Assembly (NCBI GenBank): GCA_934270705.1
Contig: CAKQQG010000027.1
Coordinates: 1-20,945, forward strand
Source of the DNA: an uncultured Oxalobacter sp.
GTDB taxonomy: Bacteria; Pseudomonadota; Gammaproteobacteria; Burkholderiales; Burkholderiaceae_D
Reading direction: 5' to 3'
Length of the DNA stretch: 20,945 nucleotides
The notes beneath the pieces were generated by a model. It saw only the letters and a list, made by a program, of their open reading frames with translations. It was not told the DNA's origin and ran no database searches. Shown in pieces: positions 1 to 6,704 of the stretch. Position numbers and translations under genes: made by a program. Each line of letters opens with the position of its first letter. Positions within the stretch are counted from its first letter, which is position 1.

Positions 1-731
1 ACGCGGACCGCCGCCGTTTCATCGAACAGCTTCACGGCCACGGGGTTTCGACCCGGATTCTCCTGATCGGCGACTCTCTCGGCATGGTATGCCAGGGCAA
101 GGATTCCACCCTGCCTGTCTCGATCGATGAAGTCGCCTATCACACAGAGTGTGTCGCACGCGGCAACAAAACCGCCATGATCGTCTCGGATATGCCGTTC
201 GGCACCTATGCCACCCCTGAATCCGCCTATGAGAACGCCGCAGAGCTTGTCAAGGCAGGCGCCCATATGGTCAAGATCGAAGGCGGTCGCTGGCTGGAAG
301 AGACGATCCGTTTTCTGACGGAACGTGCCATACCGGTTTGCGCCCATCTCGGCCTGACCCCCCAATCGGTTCACCAGTTCGGCGGCTACCGTGTCCAGGG
401 CAAAAACGCCGAAGACGCAAGACGCATTCTGGAAGATGCACGCATTCTGCAAAATGCCGGTGCATCATTGTTCGTACTTGAAGCCATTCCCGCCACACTG
501 GGCAAGGATATCACCGCCGCACTATCGGTTCCCACCATCGGAATCGGAGCCGGCCCGGACTGTTCCGGCCAAGTACTGGTCATGCATGACATGCTCAACG
601 TTTATCCGGGTCGAAAAGCGCGTTTCGTCCGCAATTTCATGGAAGGTCAGCCCAGTATCGAAGCAGCTATCAAAGCCTATGTCAGTGCCGTCAAGGATGG
701 TTCGTTCCCTGCGCAGGAACATTGTTTCTGA
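1..731 (+). CDS. panB: 3-methyl-2-oxobutanoate hydroxymethyltransferase (ketopantoate hydroxymethyltransferase), 5' end missing
   Basis: PanB transfers a hydroxymethyl group from 5,10-methylene-tetrahydrofolate to 2-oxoisovalerate, giving ketopantoate, the first committed step of pantothenate and CoA synthesis in the cytoplasm. The reading frame is open from base 3, so the gene enters from the left edge; about 242 residues are visible and roughly the first 20-25 are missing. Family motifs are present in order: GDSLGM with the metal-binding Asp, the DSTLPV stretch, [26 protein letters not shown], a VLEAIP segment with the catalytic-type Glu, and IGIGAG followed by VMHDML. The internal ATG at 84 lies inside the GDSLGM motif and cannot be the true start. 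The gene ends in a strong terminator at 811-838, so it is the last gene of its unit. A PanE-family gene begins at the far right end of the window but is not linked to it. Confidence 0.95.
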   Translation, partial: ADRRRFIEQLHGHGVSTRILLIGDSLGMVCQGKDSTLPVSIDEVAYHTECVARGNKTAMIVSDMPFGTYATPESAYENAAELVKAGAHMVKIEGGRWLEETIRFLTERAIPVCAHLGLTPQSVHQFGGYRVQGKNAEDARRILEDARILQNAGASLFVLEAIPATLGKDITAALSVPTIGIGAGPDCSGQVLVMHDMLNVYPGRKARFVRNFMEGQPSIEAAIKAYVSAVKDGSFPAQEHCF

Positions 732-810
732 CACATTGCCTTGCGCATTTCCACGTAAACGCAACCCTCACAAACCGGTCTGACATACCGGTCCGCCTTG
801 CATGATATCA

Positions 811-838
811 AAGCCGGTTGACCTGCCAACCGGCTTTT
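811..838 (+). terminator. Rho-independent terminator after panB
   Basis: A perfect 10-bp stem (AAGCCGGTTG at 811-820 with CAACCGGCTT at 827-836) closes a 6-base loop and runs into four T residues. It lies 80 bases after the panB stop. Confidence 0.85.
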
Positions 839-851
839 GCTGTCGAGGTTT

Positions 852-880
852 TATAATATTTACCCGCTATCATAATAGCG
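852..880 (+). promoter_or_regulatory. Possible mop promoter with overlapping inverted repeat (operator candidate)
   Basis: A perfect -10 hexamer TATAAT lies at 852-857, with no convincing -35 element. Seven bases further on is the perfect inverted repeat CGCTAT-cata-ATAGCG (865-880), which would cover the predicted transcription start. The CGCTAT/ATAGCG arms resemble half-sites of ModE-type molybdate regulators, which fits the Mop gene 38 bases downstream. However, the 4-base gap between arms is much shorter than in known ModE sites (about 12 between these cores). It could instead be a short leader hairpin. Confidence 0.4.
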
Positions 881-918
881 TGCTGGTCATCATACCTTAC
901 TTGACAATGGAGAATCCC

Positions 919-1128
919 ATGCAAATCAGCGCCAGAAACCAGCTTGAAGGCATTATTCGTGAAATCAACGAGGGACCGATCAATTCCGAAATCACGATTG
1001 AAGTCGCACCGGAAATCATGGTCACCGCACAGATCACCACATCGTCCCTCCGCCGCCTGCAACTGACAGTCGGAGAAAAAGCCTATGCCATCATCAAGGC
1101 TGATTCCGTTATGGTCGGCATTGACTGA
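919..1128 (+). CDS. Mop-type molybdenum-pterin/molybdate-binding protein (molbindin)
   Basis: This encodes a 69-residue single TOBE/Mop-domain protein. The family forms small oligomers that bind molybdate (or tungstate) in the cytoplasm, for storage or homeostasis. Visible family features are the N-terminal S-A-R-N-x-L-x-G-x-I, the central V-T-A-x-I-T segment, the S-x-x-x-L-x-L motif (SSLRRLQLTVG) and the C-terminal AYAIIKADSVMVGID, typical of TOBE domains. The start at 919 is chosen because GGAG (909-912) sits 7 bases upstream and the domain begins there; the frame is open further upstream, including an ATG at 907, but that coding would not belong to the domain. It stands alone between panB and a bidirectional terminator, with its own candidate promoter. 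No molybdate transporter gene is visible nearby. Confidence 0.9.
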   Translation: MQISARNQLEGIIREINEGPINSEITIEVAPEIMVTAQITTSSLRRLQLTVGEKAYAIIKADSVMVGID

Positions 1129-1142
1129 TCCCTTTCATATCG

Positions 1143-1172
1143 GAAAAAGGTGTGGTTTTCCATACCTTTTTT
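1143..1172. terminator. Bidirectional terminator between mop and carbonic anhydrase
   Basis: The stem AAAAAGGTGTGG (1144-1155) pairs with CCATACCTTTTT (one G-T pair) around a TTTT loop. T runs flank the hairpin on both strands, so it can end both the mop transcript and the converging carbonic anhydrase transcript. Confidence 0.8.
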
Positions 1173-1280
1173 CATGACATCTGGTCAGCGCCTGCCAGAT
1201 TGATTGCAATATTTTTCATCCTGACGATATCTGCTTCCGCTGTCGGGTATGCCTGATCACACACTGTTCGCCCTCCTCTG

Positions 1281-1988
1281 TCATGGACGTTGACGACTGA
1301 TGATATCCTGTCCCGTTTCATAGCGCGCCAGACTTTGTGCCTTCCTGATCGGCAATTCATCCAGAGAACTGATGGTCATGTCCAAATCACGGATCAGACC
1401 ATCATGGACGCCGTAAACCCAACCATGAATCGTCAATTCCTGTCCACGACTCCATGCATCCTGGACAATCGTCGTCTGGCAGACATTGGCGACAGACTCG
1501 ATGACATTCAATTCACACAACCGGTCATACTGTACTCGCTCGGGTAGCGCATTTCCCAGATATTTTCCGTACTTTTGCCGGACTTCCTGTACATGACGCA
1601 ACCAGTTGTCCGCCAGTCCTACACGCTCACCAAGTATCGCGGCATGAACGCCGGAACAATCATAATGACCTGTCACGATAATATGACGCACCTTGAGGAT
1701 ATCCACCGCAAATTGCATCACCGACAAACAACTCAGATCCGAATGGGAAACGACATTGGCGATATTGCGATGGACGAAAATATCGCCCGGCAACAAATTG
1801 GTGATCTGTGTCGATGGCACGCGACTATCCGAGCATCCTATCCATAAATATTTCGGCAACTGCTGCGCGACAAGACGCGAAAAATAATCAGCATCTTCAT
1901 GCACCATTTGTTCCGCCCATGCCTTGTTGCGTTGCAGCAGGTGAACAAGCCCGATATCCGTGGAATCATATTCATATCTATTTGGCAT
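1281..1988 (-). CDS. can: Beta-class carbonic anhydrase
   Basis: The product interconverts CO2 and bicarbonate in the cytoplasm. It has 235 residues, a normal length for the bacterial Can type. The zinc ligands and catalytic dyad are all visible: Cys52 with Asp54-x-Arg56 in the CSDSR motif, then His108 and Cys111 in the GHYDC motif, preceded by the conserved GDIFVHRNIAN block. I take the ATG at 1988 because a purine-rich AAAGAAG ribosome site lies about 6 bases upstream and the family's MPNRY-like N terminus starts there; an in-frame upstream ATG at 2012 has no such support. It lies 33 bases after the stop of the gene at 2022-2834 on the same strand, so the two are probably co-transcribed. 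Inferred role: handling CO2 and bicarbonate in a cell that makes large amounts of CO2 from oxalate. Confidence 0.95.
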   Translation of the reverse strand: MPNRYEYDSTDIGLVHLLQRNKAWAEQMVHEDADYFSRLVAQQLPKYLWIGCSDSRVPSTQITNLLPGDIFVHRNIANVVSHSDLSCLSVMQFAVDILKVRHIIVTGHYDCSGVHAAILGERVGLADNWLRHVQEVRQKYGKYLGNALPERVQYDRLCELNVIESVANVCQTTIVQDAWSRGQELTIHGWVYGVHDGLIRDLDMTISSLDELPIRKAQSLARYETGQDIISRQRP

Positions 1989-2021
1989 AAATCTTCTTTC
2001 GTTGCATACCATCCACCTTGC

Positions 2022-2834
2022 CTATAACGACAAGGCTCTCCGGATATCTTTCAACCATTTTTTCGCGGGCAATCCGGTTGTATCCCTGATTTCTGCCGCA
2101 CGCATCCTGAGCGCATCATCATCCACATCAGGCATGGTCTTGAACGCCAATGCAATCACATTGCCTTCCGGTGTTGGAGAAAGGCAGATCACTTTGGCGA
2201 ATACTGCGGACATGGCCGATATATTTCGCGCGAAACTCGGATGATCGCCGAACAGATTGACGGTCATCATGCCATCCTGAGCCAGGCACCGCTTGCATGC
2301 TGCATAAAATTCCGGTGTGTCCAGAACCGGGCCACGTGCCGTCGCATCGTACAAATCACTGTGCAACACATCAAATGTAGCGGTATTCCGCTCATCATTG
2401 ACGAAGTCAAGCGCGTCCATCTCGACGATACGCAATCGCTCGTCCTCATCCGGCAACGCGAACATGGAGCGGCATACCGAGATGACATCCGGATTCAGCT
2501 CGACGGCAACCGTTTTGCAATCGGGAAATTGCCAGTAACAAAACTTGGTCAGTGCACCGGCACCAAGACCCAGCTGGCAAATCGAACGAGGTTGCGTATT
2601 GAACAGCAGCCAGGACATCATTTTGCGGCTGTATTCCAGTTCCAGCCAATTTGGTTTGCGTAAGCGCATGGCGCCCTGTATCCACTCGGTACCGAAATGG
2701 AGGTAACGAACGCCCCCGTACTCGGAAAGTGTCACTGGCGCATATTGTATCTTGCGTCTTGCCGTCTTTTTTTCAGGTCTTGTCGGCAGTCGAAGTGATT
2801 CTTCTTTTTCAATGGATTTGCGTTTCAATAGCAT
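2022..2834 (-). CDS. Spermidine-synthase-like protein (Rossmann methyltransferase fold), exact substrate unknown
   Basis: This encodes about 270 residues of the SpeE-like/class I methyltransferase fold. Visible motifs are a nucleotide-binding loop QLGLGAGALTKF (about residues 85-96), the acidic end of strand 2 in VAVELNPDVI, an EMDALDFV segment, and SDLYDA, where the two Asp align with the D-x-x-D of spermidine synthases. True spermidine synthases have GGGDGG in the first loop; here it is GLGAGA, so the conserved Asp is missing and aminopropyl transfer is doubtful. The first 35 residues are rich in Lys and Arg. The start is uncertain: ATG at 2834, GTG at 2849 and TTG at 2855 are all in frame and none has a clear ribosome site. 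A GATAAT -10-like element lies at 2872-2877 on this strand. It is followed by carbonic anhydrase after 33 bases. Confidence 0.8.
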   Translation of the reverse strand: MLLKRKSIEKEESLRLPTRPEKKTARRKIQYAPVTLSEYGGVRYLHFGTEWIQGAMRLRKPNWLELEYSRKMMSWLLFNTQPRSICQLGLGAGALTKFCYWQFPDCKTVAVELNPDVISVCRSMFALPDEDERLRIVEMDALDFVNDERNTATFDVLHSDLYDATARGPVLDTPEFYAACKRCLAQDGMMTVNLFGDHPSFARNISAMSAVFAKVICLSPTPEGNVIALAFKTMPDVDDDALRMRAAEIRDTTGLPAKKWLKDIRRALSL

Positions 2835-3004
2835 AAGCGAAGCGGTCACAGACAATATTCAGGACGGCCTGATTATCCGGTGTCATCCGTGAAAAAGCCA
2901 GCCTTTTGTCATGAAAACACTTGCAACGACTGATATACCGTTTCTTTCACGCACATATCGTCTTTTCCGCAAACTGCAACCATCGCTTTGAACGCACAGT
3001 ACGG

Positions 3005-3042
3005 ACAAAAAAATACCCCTCGGGAAATCCTGAGGGGTATTT
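3005..3042 (-). terminator. Rho-independent terminator of oxc
   Basis: On the minus strand a perfect 11-bp stem, AAATACCCCTC with GAGGGGTATTT (3032-3042 and 3011-3021), closes a 10-base loop and is followed by a run of T. It lies about 50 bases after the oxc stop and is one of the strongest terminators in the window. Confidence 0.9.
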
Positions 3043-3053
3043 GGAACATTCGT

Positions 3054-3077
3054 GAAACCGGTCCGAAAACCGGTTTC
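3054..3077 (-). other. Hairpin in the oxc 3' untranslated region
   Basis: A perfect 9-bp inverted repeat (GAAACCGGT at 3054-3062, ACCGGTTTC at 3069-3077) lies between the oxc stop codon and its terminator. It has no T run, so it is not itself a terminator; it might stabilise the 3' end of a highly expressed mRNA (inference). Confidence 0.5.
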
Positions 3078-3091
3078 GAAAGTCGGGCTAA

Positions 3092-4801
3092 TTATTTCTT
3101 GCCAACTTTACTTACGATGTTCAGGCTCTTGATACGGCCGGATTCGACACCAGCGTCCGGATCGATCATGGCGTTGATCAGGCATGGTTTCTTGGAAGCA
3201 ACAGCTTCTTCCAGAGCAGCCTTCAGTTCAGCCGGGGTTTCTACGAGGTAGCCCTTGCCACCGAAAGCTTCCATCATCTGGTCATAACGACCACGAACCA
3301 GACGGGTACAGGATACCAGACCATTACCCGGATCTTCTTCGTTACCCTTGTAGATACCACCGTTGTTCATGACGATGATGGTAACTGGCAGGTTGTAACG
3401 GCAGATGGTTTCAACTTCCATACCGGAGAAACCGAATGCGGAGTCGCCTTCAACAGCGATAACCGGATCGCCCGTTACGCTTGCGGCACCTACGCAGTAG
3501 CCCATACCGATACCCATGACGCCCCAGGTACCGGAGTCCAGACGACGGCGTGGTTCGAGCATGTCGACGATCATACGGGTGTTGTCCAGAGCGTTTGCAC
3601 CTTCGTTAACCAGGTTGATGCTCGGGTTAGCCAGCATGAATTCTTTCAGAACGCCCAAGGAGTTGGAGTAGTTCATACCGGTCGGAGCGACAGGAGCTGC
3701 CATCTTGGTAGCCAGTTTGCCCTTGTTGGTATCGACTTTTTCTTTCAGAGCGCCAACCCAGTCAGCCGGAGCCTTCGGAGCACCCTTCAGAGCTTCGTTC
3801 AACAGAGACAGGCAGGACTTGACGTCACCGACAACCGGAGCAGCGATCGGCTGGTTGGAATCCATTTCGTTAGCCTGGATATCGATCTGAACGAATTTCT
3901 TCAGTTCGTTACCCCAGGTCTTGCCTTTACCATGCTGCATCAGCCAGTTCAGACGTGCACCTACCAGGATACATACGTCGCACTGTGCCAGAGCGAAAGC
4001 ACGGGTAGCGGCAGCGGACTGCGGGTGATTGTCAGGCATCAGGCCTTTTGCCATACCCATCGGCAGGAACGGGATGCCGGTCTGTTCAACGAACTGTTTT
4101 ACTTCTGCTTCGGCCTTGGCCATTGCAGCGCCTTTACCCAGCATGACAACCGGACGTTTTGCGCTCTTGATGACTTCAGCTGCACGAGCGATTGCGTCAG
4201 CAGCCGGGATCTGGGCAGGAGCGACATCGATCGGTTTGAAGATCAGCTGTTTGGCTTCTTCAACCGTCAGGGTCTGTCCGAACAGTTTTGCTGGCAGGTC
4301 AACATAAACACCACCCGGACGGCCGGATACAGCGGTGCGGATAGCACGAGCGATACCGATTGGAATGTCCTTGATGCTGTTGATACGATAGGAAGCTTTG
4401 CAATGCGGACGAGCGATGTTCATCTGGTCCATTTCTTCGTAATCGCCCTGCATCAGGTCAACGATTTCACGTTCACTGGAACCGCTCATCAGAATCATCG
4501 GGAAGCAGTTGGTGGTTGCGTGTGCCAACGCCGTCAAACCATTCAGGAAGCCAGGTGCGGAAACGGTCAAGCATACACCTGGTTTGTCGCCCTGGATGTA
4601 ACCAGCGATGGAAGCAGCGTAGCCAGCATGTTGCTCGTGGCGGAAGCTGTAGAACTTCTGACCATCCTGTTCCCACAGACGAGCCAGGTTGGTGATAGGA
4701 ATGCCGACAACACCATACATGGTATCAATGCCATTTACTTTCAGCACATCCTTCAGCACATGAAAGCCATCAGTCAACTCTACATTGTCTTCGTTACTCA
4801 T
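3092..4801 (-). CDS. oxc: Oxalyl-CoA decarboxylase
   Basis: Oxc is a thiamine-diphosphate enzyme converting oxalyl-CoA to formyl-CoA and CO2, the central energy-yielding step of oxalate catabolism in Oxalobacter. It is a cytoplasmic tetramer activated by ADP (family knowledge). The 569 residues cover the whole family length: N-terminal pyrimidine-binding domain with the catalytic Glu56 (FRHEQHAG), central domain, and C-terminal diphosphate-binding domain with the GDSAFGF...NN motif. Residues matching the known active site are Tyr121, Glu122, Tyr484, Ser554 and Arg556, each one higher than in O. formigenes because of an apparent extra Asp near residue 72. The ATG at 4801 has GAAAGG about 9 bases upstream. 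The gene stands alone, with no frc beside it, its own terminator, and an unusual operator array upstream (4886-4971). Codon choice is strongly biased, as expected for a very abundant protein. Confidence 0.98.
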   Translation of the reverse strand: MSNEDNVELTDGFHVLKDVLKVNGIDTMYGVVGIPITNLARLWEQDGQKFYSFRHEQHAGYAASIAGYIQGDKPGVCLTVSAPGFLNGLTALAHATTNCFPMILMSGSSEREIVDLMQGDYEEMDQMNIARPHCKASYRINSIKDIPIGIARAIRTAVSGRPGGVYVDLPAKLFGQTLTVEEAKQLIFKPIDVAPAQIPAADAIARAAEVIKSAKRPVVMLGKGAAMAKAEAEVKQFVEQTGIPFLPMGMAKGLMPDNHPQSAAATRAFALAQCDVCILVGARLNWLMQHGKGKTWGNELKKFVQIDIQANEMDSNQPIAAPVVGDVKSCLSLLNEALKGAPKAPADWVGALKEKVDTNKGKLATKMAAPVAPTGMNYSNSLGVLKEFMLANPSINLVNEGANALDNTRMIVDMLEPRRRLDSGTWGVMGIGMGYCVGAASVTGDPVIAVEGDSAFGFSGMEVETICRYNLPVTIIVMNNGGIYKGNEEDPGNGLVSCTRLVRGRYDQMMEAFGGKGYLVETPAELKAALEEAVASKKPCLINAMIDPDAGVESGRIKSLNIVSKVGKK

Positions 4802-4834
4802 GAGTAATACCTTTCTTTCGGTTGGTTTTGATAA

Positions 4835-4848
4835 ACGTTGTTCAACGT
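4835..4848 (-). promoter_or_regulatory. Short inverted repeat in the oxc leader
   Basis: On the minus strand ACGTTG-AA-CAACGT forms a 14-base inverted repeat immediately downstream of the predicted oxc transcription start (about 4850). The position suits a repressor site, but the 2-base centre is too tight for an RNA hairpin loop without opening pairs. Confidence 0.3.
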
Positions 4849-4850
4849 CA

Positions 4851-4899
4851 ATCCCGAGTATGCCGCATTCCCCCTGAAAAGACCGTTGACCTAGGTCAA
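4851..4899 (-). promoter_or_regulatory. Predicted oxc promoter, activator-dependent layout
   Basis: On the minus strand CATACT (4862 down to 4857) is a 4-of-6 match to the -10 consensus; no good -35 hexamer is present at the usual distance. Instead the first FNR-box-like palindrome (4886-4899) is centred at 4892.5, about 41.5-42.5 bases upstream of a start at 4850-4851. That is the class II activator spacing known for FNR-family proteins. The start site is inferred, not measured. Confidence 0.45.
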
Positions 4900-4971
4900 T
4901 TTGCCCTGACTGACTCAGGTCAATTCGCTATCATTGATCCAGATCAATTTTCATTTATTGACCCAGATCAA
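4886..4971. promoter_or_regulatory. Array of four FNR-box-like palindromes, 24-bp period, upstream of oxc
   Basis: Four 14-bp inverted repeats start at exactly 24-bp intervals: TTGACCTAGGTCAA (4886), CTGACTCAGGTCAA (4910), TTGATCCAGATCAA (4934) and TTGACCCAGATCAA (4958). The third matches the FNR/ANR consensus TTGAT-N4-ATCAA perfectly; the others differ by one to three bases, mostly as symmetric TTGAC/GTCAA arms. The 10-base gaps share little beyond a leading T. The first site is placed for class II activation of oxc; the others extend upstream. The next gene on the other side (5357) starts almost 400 bases away, so oxc is the likely target. No regulator gene is visible in the window. Confidence 0.8.
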
Positions 4972-5356
4972 TTCGGGTGATTTTTCAGATTTTTCCCGAG
5001 ACCAAAACACTGTTTGCCGGACCTGCGAGAATTGCACAAAAATTGCACAATAAACGCCCAGAAAAAAGCGACGCTTCACAAAGGAAAGGCGACCGTTTTA
5101 CGGCCGTCCTGACCGAAAACAGACTATATGCCCGACGGTGCGAACATCACTTGAACTCTCGCAAGAAACAGCCCAAACATCCGCATATCACCCCCTGGAC
5201 GACGCACTGCATGATCCACCCGGCAAAAACGGACAGCCTGACCGCCATTGACACTGTGGCGCAAATTGCATTTTCACGAAAATCATGGGCGCGCTCGATC
5301 TTTCCGAAAATACTGGTATGCTTTTCGTTTCAGTCAATTTACGCAGGAGAACCGGC
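4972..5356 (+). other. Non-coding stretch between the oxc operator array and the Sel1 gene
   Basis: No convincing gene is present; the open frames lack ribosome sites and family resemblance. Two things stand out: an 11-bp tandem direct repeat at 5030-5051, and a possible extended -10 element TGG-TATGCT at 5314-5322 that would start the Sel1-gene transcript about 28 bases before its ATG. The -35 element is poor. Confidence 0.5.
5030..5051. repeat. Tandem 11-bp direct repeat (AATTGCACAA core)
   Basis: AATTGCACAA occurs at 5030-5039 and again at 5041-5050, exactly 11 bp apart, about one helical turn. It could be a pair of protein sites on one DNA face, or chance. Confidence 0.5.
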
Positions 5357-6469
5357 ATGCTCAAAAAAGGGCTTTCTTCCATCATTCTGGCGTCCGTTGT
5401 CTGCATCGGCATGACCCACGCGCTTGCGGCAGAGACCGTTTTCCCACCATCCGGTACCGGCAAGCCCGTCAGCGAGTTGTCCGTTCAGGCCGAAAACGGC
5501 GACATCCGCGCACAGCTCGCCCTGGCAATCGCTTATTACTACGGCAGAGGCGTCGCACAAGACAATGAAAAAGCCGCTTTCTGGGCGAAAAAGGCTGCCG
5601 AAAAAGGTTCGGCAGACGCCCAATACGCTCTGGGCACACTGTACTACCACGGCAAGGGGGTCACACAAAACCGGCCTCAGGCAGAATACTGGTATCGCAA
5701 GGCCGCCATGCAAAAACATCCCGCAGCCCAGTATGCACTGGGTGCCATGTACAGTTACGGAGACGGCGTGGCACAGGATTACCAGCGTGGCGCCCAGTTG
5801 TTCCAACAATCCGCCGAACAAGGCAACCCGGATGCGCAGCATGCACTCGGCATCATGTACGACTGGGGCAAAGGCGTCACGCAGGATTATCAGAAAGCCG
5901 TTTACTGGTATGAACAGGCTGCCAAACAGGGCAATACAGGCGCCCAATACAATCTTGGTATGATGTACGCACGTGGCGAAGGCGTCTCACGCGACACCCG
6001 GAAAGCCGCCGAGCTGTTCCGGACGGCCGCCGAACATGGTCTTGCCGAAGCGCAATACAGTCTCGGTGACATGTACTTCAACGGCAACGGCGTCACGCAA
6101 AACAAAAAGTACGCAGCCGACTGGTATCGGAAAGCAGCCGCACAAGGCAATGCACTGGCACAAAACGCGTTGGGCATCATGTATATGCGCGGCGATGACA
6201 TCCCTCGCGACGACAAACAGGCGTTTGATCTGTTCCGGCAGGCCGCACGCAAAAGAATTCCGGAAGCCATTGCCAATCTGGGACTGATGTATGCCAAAGG
6301 CCAGGGCACCGCAAAAAACTATCCGTACGCCTATACACTGGCCCATCATGCAGCCCGGAATATCCGGAGCGCCGCGCGGCTGGAAAGCAAACTGTCCAAA
6401 ATCATGACACCGGACGATCGCACACGCGCGGCATCCCTGACGATAGACGAAATACTGAACAAGCCATAG
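5357..6469 (+). CDS. Exported Sel1-like repeat (tetratricopeptide-type) protein
   Basis: This encodes 370 residues. An N-terminal signal peptide (about residues 1-24, Lys-Lys followed by a hydrophobic core and A-L-A before AET) indicates export to the periplasm. After it come eight consecutive 36-residue Sel1-like repeats, each opening with A-Q-x-x-L-G-x-M-Y and carrying the G-x-G-V-x-x-D/N turn, then a roughly 35-residue tail. Repeats 7 and 8 are the most divergent. Such proteins form alpha-solenoids that bind other proteins; the partner here cannot be told. The ATG at 5357 is preferred over the in-frame ATG at 5285 because AGGAGA lies 7 bases upstream (5344-5349) and the signal peptide starts there. 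The gene is divergent from oxc, 555 bases away, and is followed by tRNA-Arg on the opposite strand. I do not recognise a specific gene name. Confidence 0.9.
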   Translation: MLKKGLSSIILASVVCIGMTHALAAETVFPPSGTGKPVSELSVQAENGDIRAQLALAIAYYYGRGVAQDNEKAAFWAKKAAEKGSADAQYALGTLYYHGKGVTQNRPQAEYWYRKAAMQKHPAAQYALGAMYSYGDGVAQDYQRGAQLFQQSAEQGNPDAQHALGIMYDWGKGVTQDYQKAVYWYEQAAKQGNTGAQYNLGMMYARGEGVSRDTRKAAELFRTAAEHGLAEAQYSLGDMYFNGNGVTQNKKYAADWYRKAAAQGNALAQNALGIMYMRGDDIPRDDKQAFDLFRQAARKRIPEAIANLGLMYAKGQGTAKNYPYAYTLAHHAARNIRSAARLESKLSKIMTPDDRTRAASLTIDEILNKP

Positions 6470-6496
6470 CTATCGATCCTCGTGATGGAGGGGATG

Positions 6497-6571
6497 TGGT
6501 CCCGCCGACAGGGATCGAACCTGTATCCCACGCTTAGGAGGCATGTGCACTATCCATTGTGCTACGGCGAG
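6497..6571 (-). tRNA. tRNA-Arg (anticodon CCT)
   Basis: The minus strand folds into a complete 75-base tRNA with encoded CCA. Acceptor arms are CTCGCCG/CGGCGGG (one G-T pair), D-stem GCAC/GTGC with an AATGGATA loop, anticodon stem CATGC/GCGTG with loop CTCCTAA (anticodon CCT, reading AGG), a 4-base variable loop, and T-stem ACAGG/CCTGT around TTCGATC. The discriminator is A. Just upstream on its strand is a 5-bp hairpin (CCCGA/TCGGG) in the presumed leader. tRNA-Arg(CCT) genes can serve as island insertion sites, but no integrase or attachment repeat is visible here. Confidence 0.95.
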
Positions 6572-6598
6572 ACATCCCGAGAAGATTCGGGCGACGCC

Positions 6599-6604
6599 AT
6601 TGTA
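6599..6604 (-). promoter_or_regulatory. Possible -10 element of the tRNA-Arg gene
   Basis: TACAAT on the minus strand lies 27 bases before the mature tRNA 5' end and is followed by a G/C-rich discriminator (GGCGTCGCCCG), as is common for stable RNA promoters. The -35 region is weak. Confidence 0.35.
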
Positions 6605-6704
6605 CAGCATCCTGGCCTTCCGTACGAGTGGAGATGGCACATCCGTCAGGACTTGCCGTTACAATAGATGCCCTGTTGGCAATGTATTTCGTTTTCGGTT
6701 CATT

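Noticed and set aside
3932..4807. Open frame of about 290 codons on the + strand, opposite the 5' half of oxc
   Set aside because: It lies wholly antisense to a certain gene with strong codon bias, has Cys/His/Gln-rich low-quality sequence, and no family resemblance. Similar antisense frames opposite uup, obg and proS were rejected for the same reason.
4886..4971. CRISPR-like reading of the repeated palindromes
   Set aside because: Repeat units are 14 bp with 10-bp gaps, too short for repeats and spacers, and no cas gene is present. The arms fit a protein-binding site.
4977..5414. Open frame of 145 codons between oxc and the Sel1 gene
   Set aside because: It overlaps the Sel1 signal peptide in another frame, has no ribosome site, and its product is basic with no recognisable domain.
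6497..6571. Genomic island at tRNA-Arg(CCT)
   Set aside because: Flanking genes (Sel1-repeat protein, uup) show no integrase, no repeated tRNA 3' end and no shift in composition.
6636..6658. Sigma-54-like TGGCAC...TTGC before uup
   Set aside because: The two elements are 12 bases apart rather than 5, so the -24/-12 spacing is wrong.
6543..6704. 54-codon N-terminal extension of the uup reading frame
   Set aside because: The stretch overlaps the tRNA-Arg gene and is not part of the ABC-F domain; the ATG at 6705 opens the conserved sequence.
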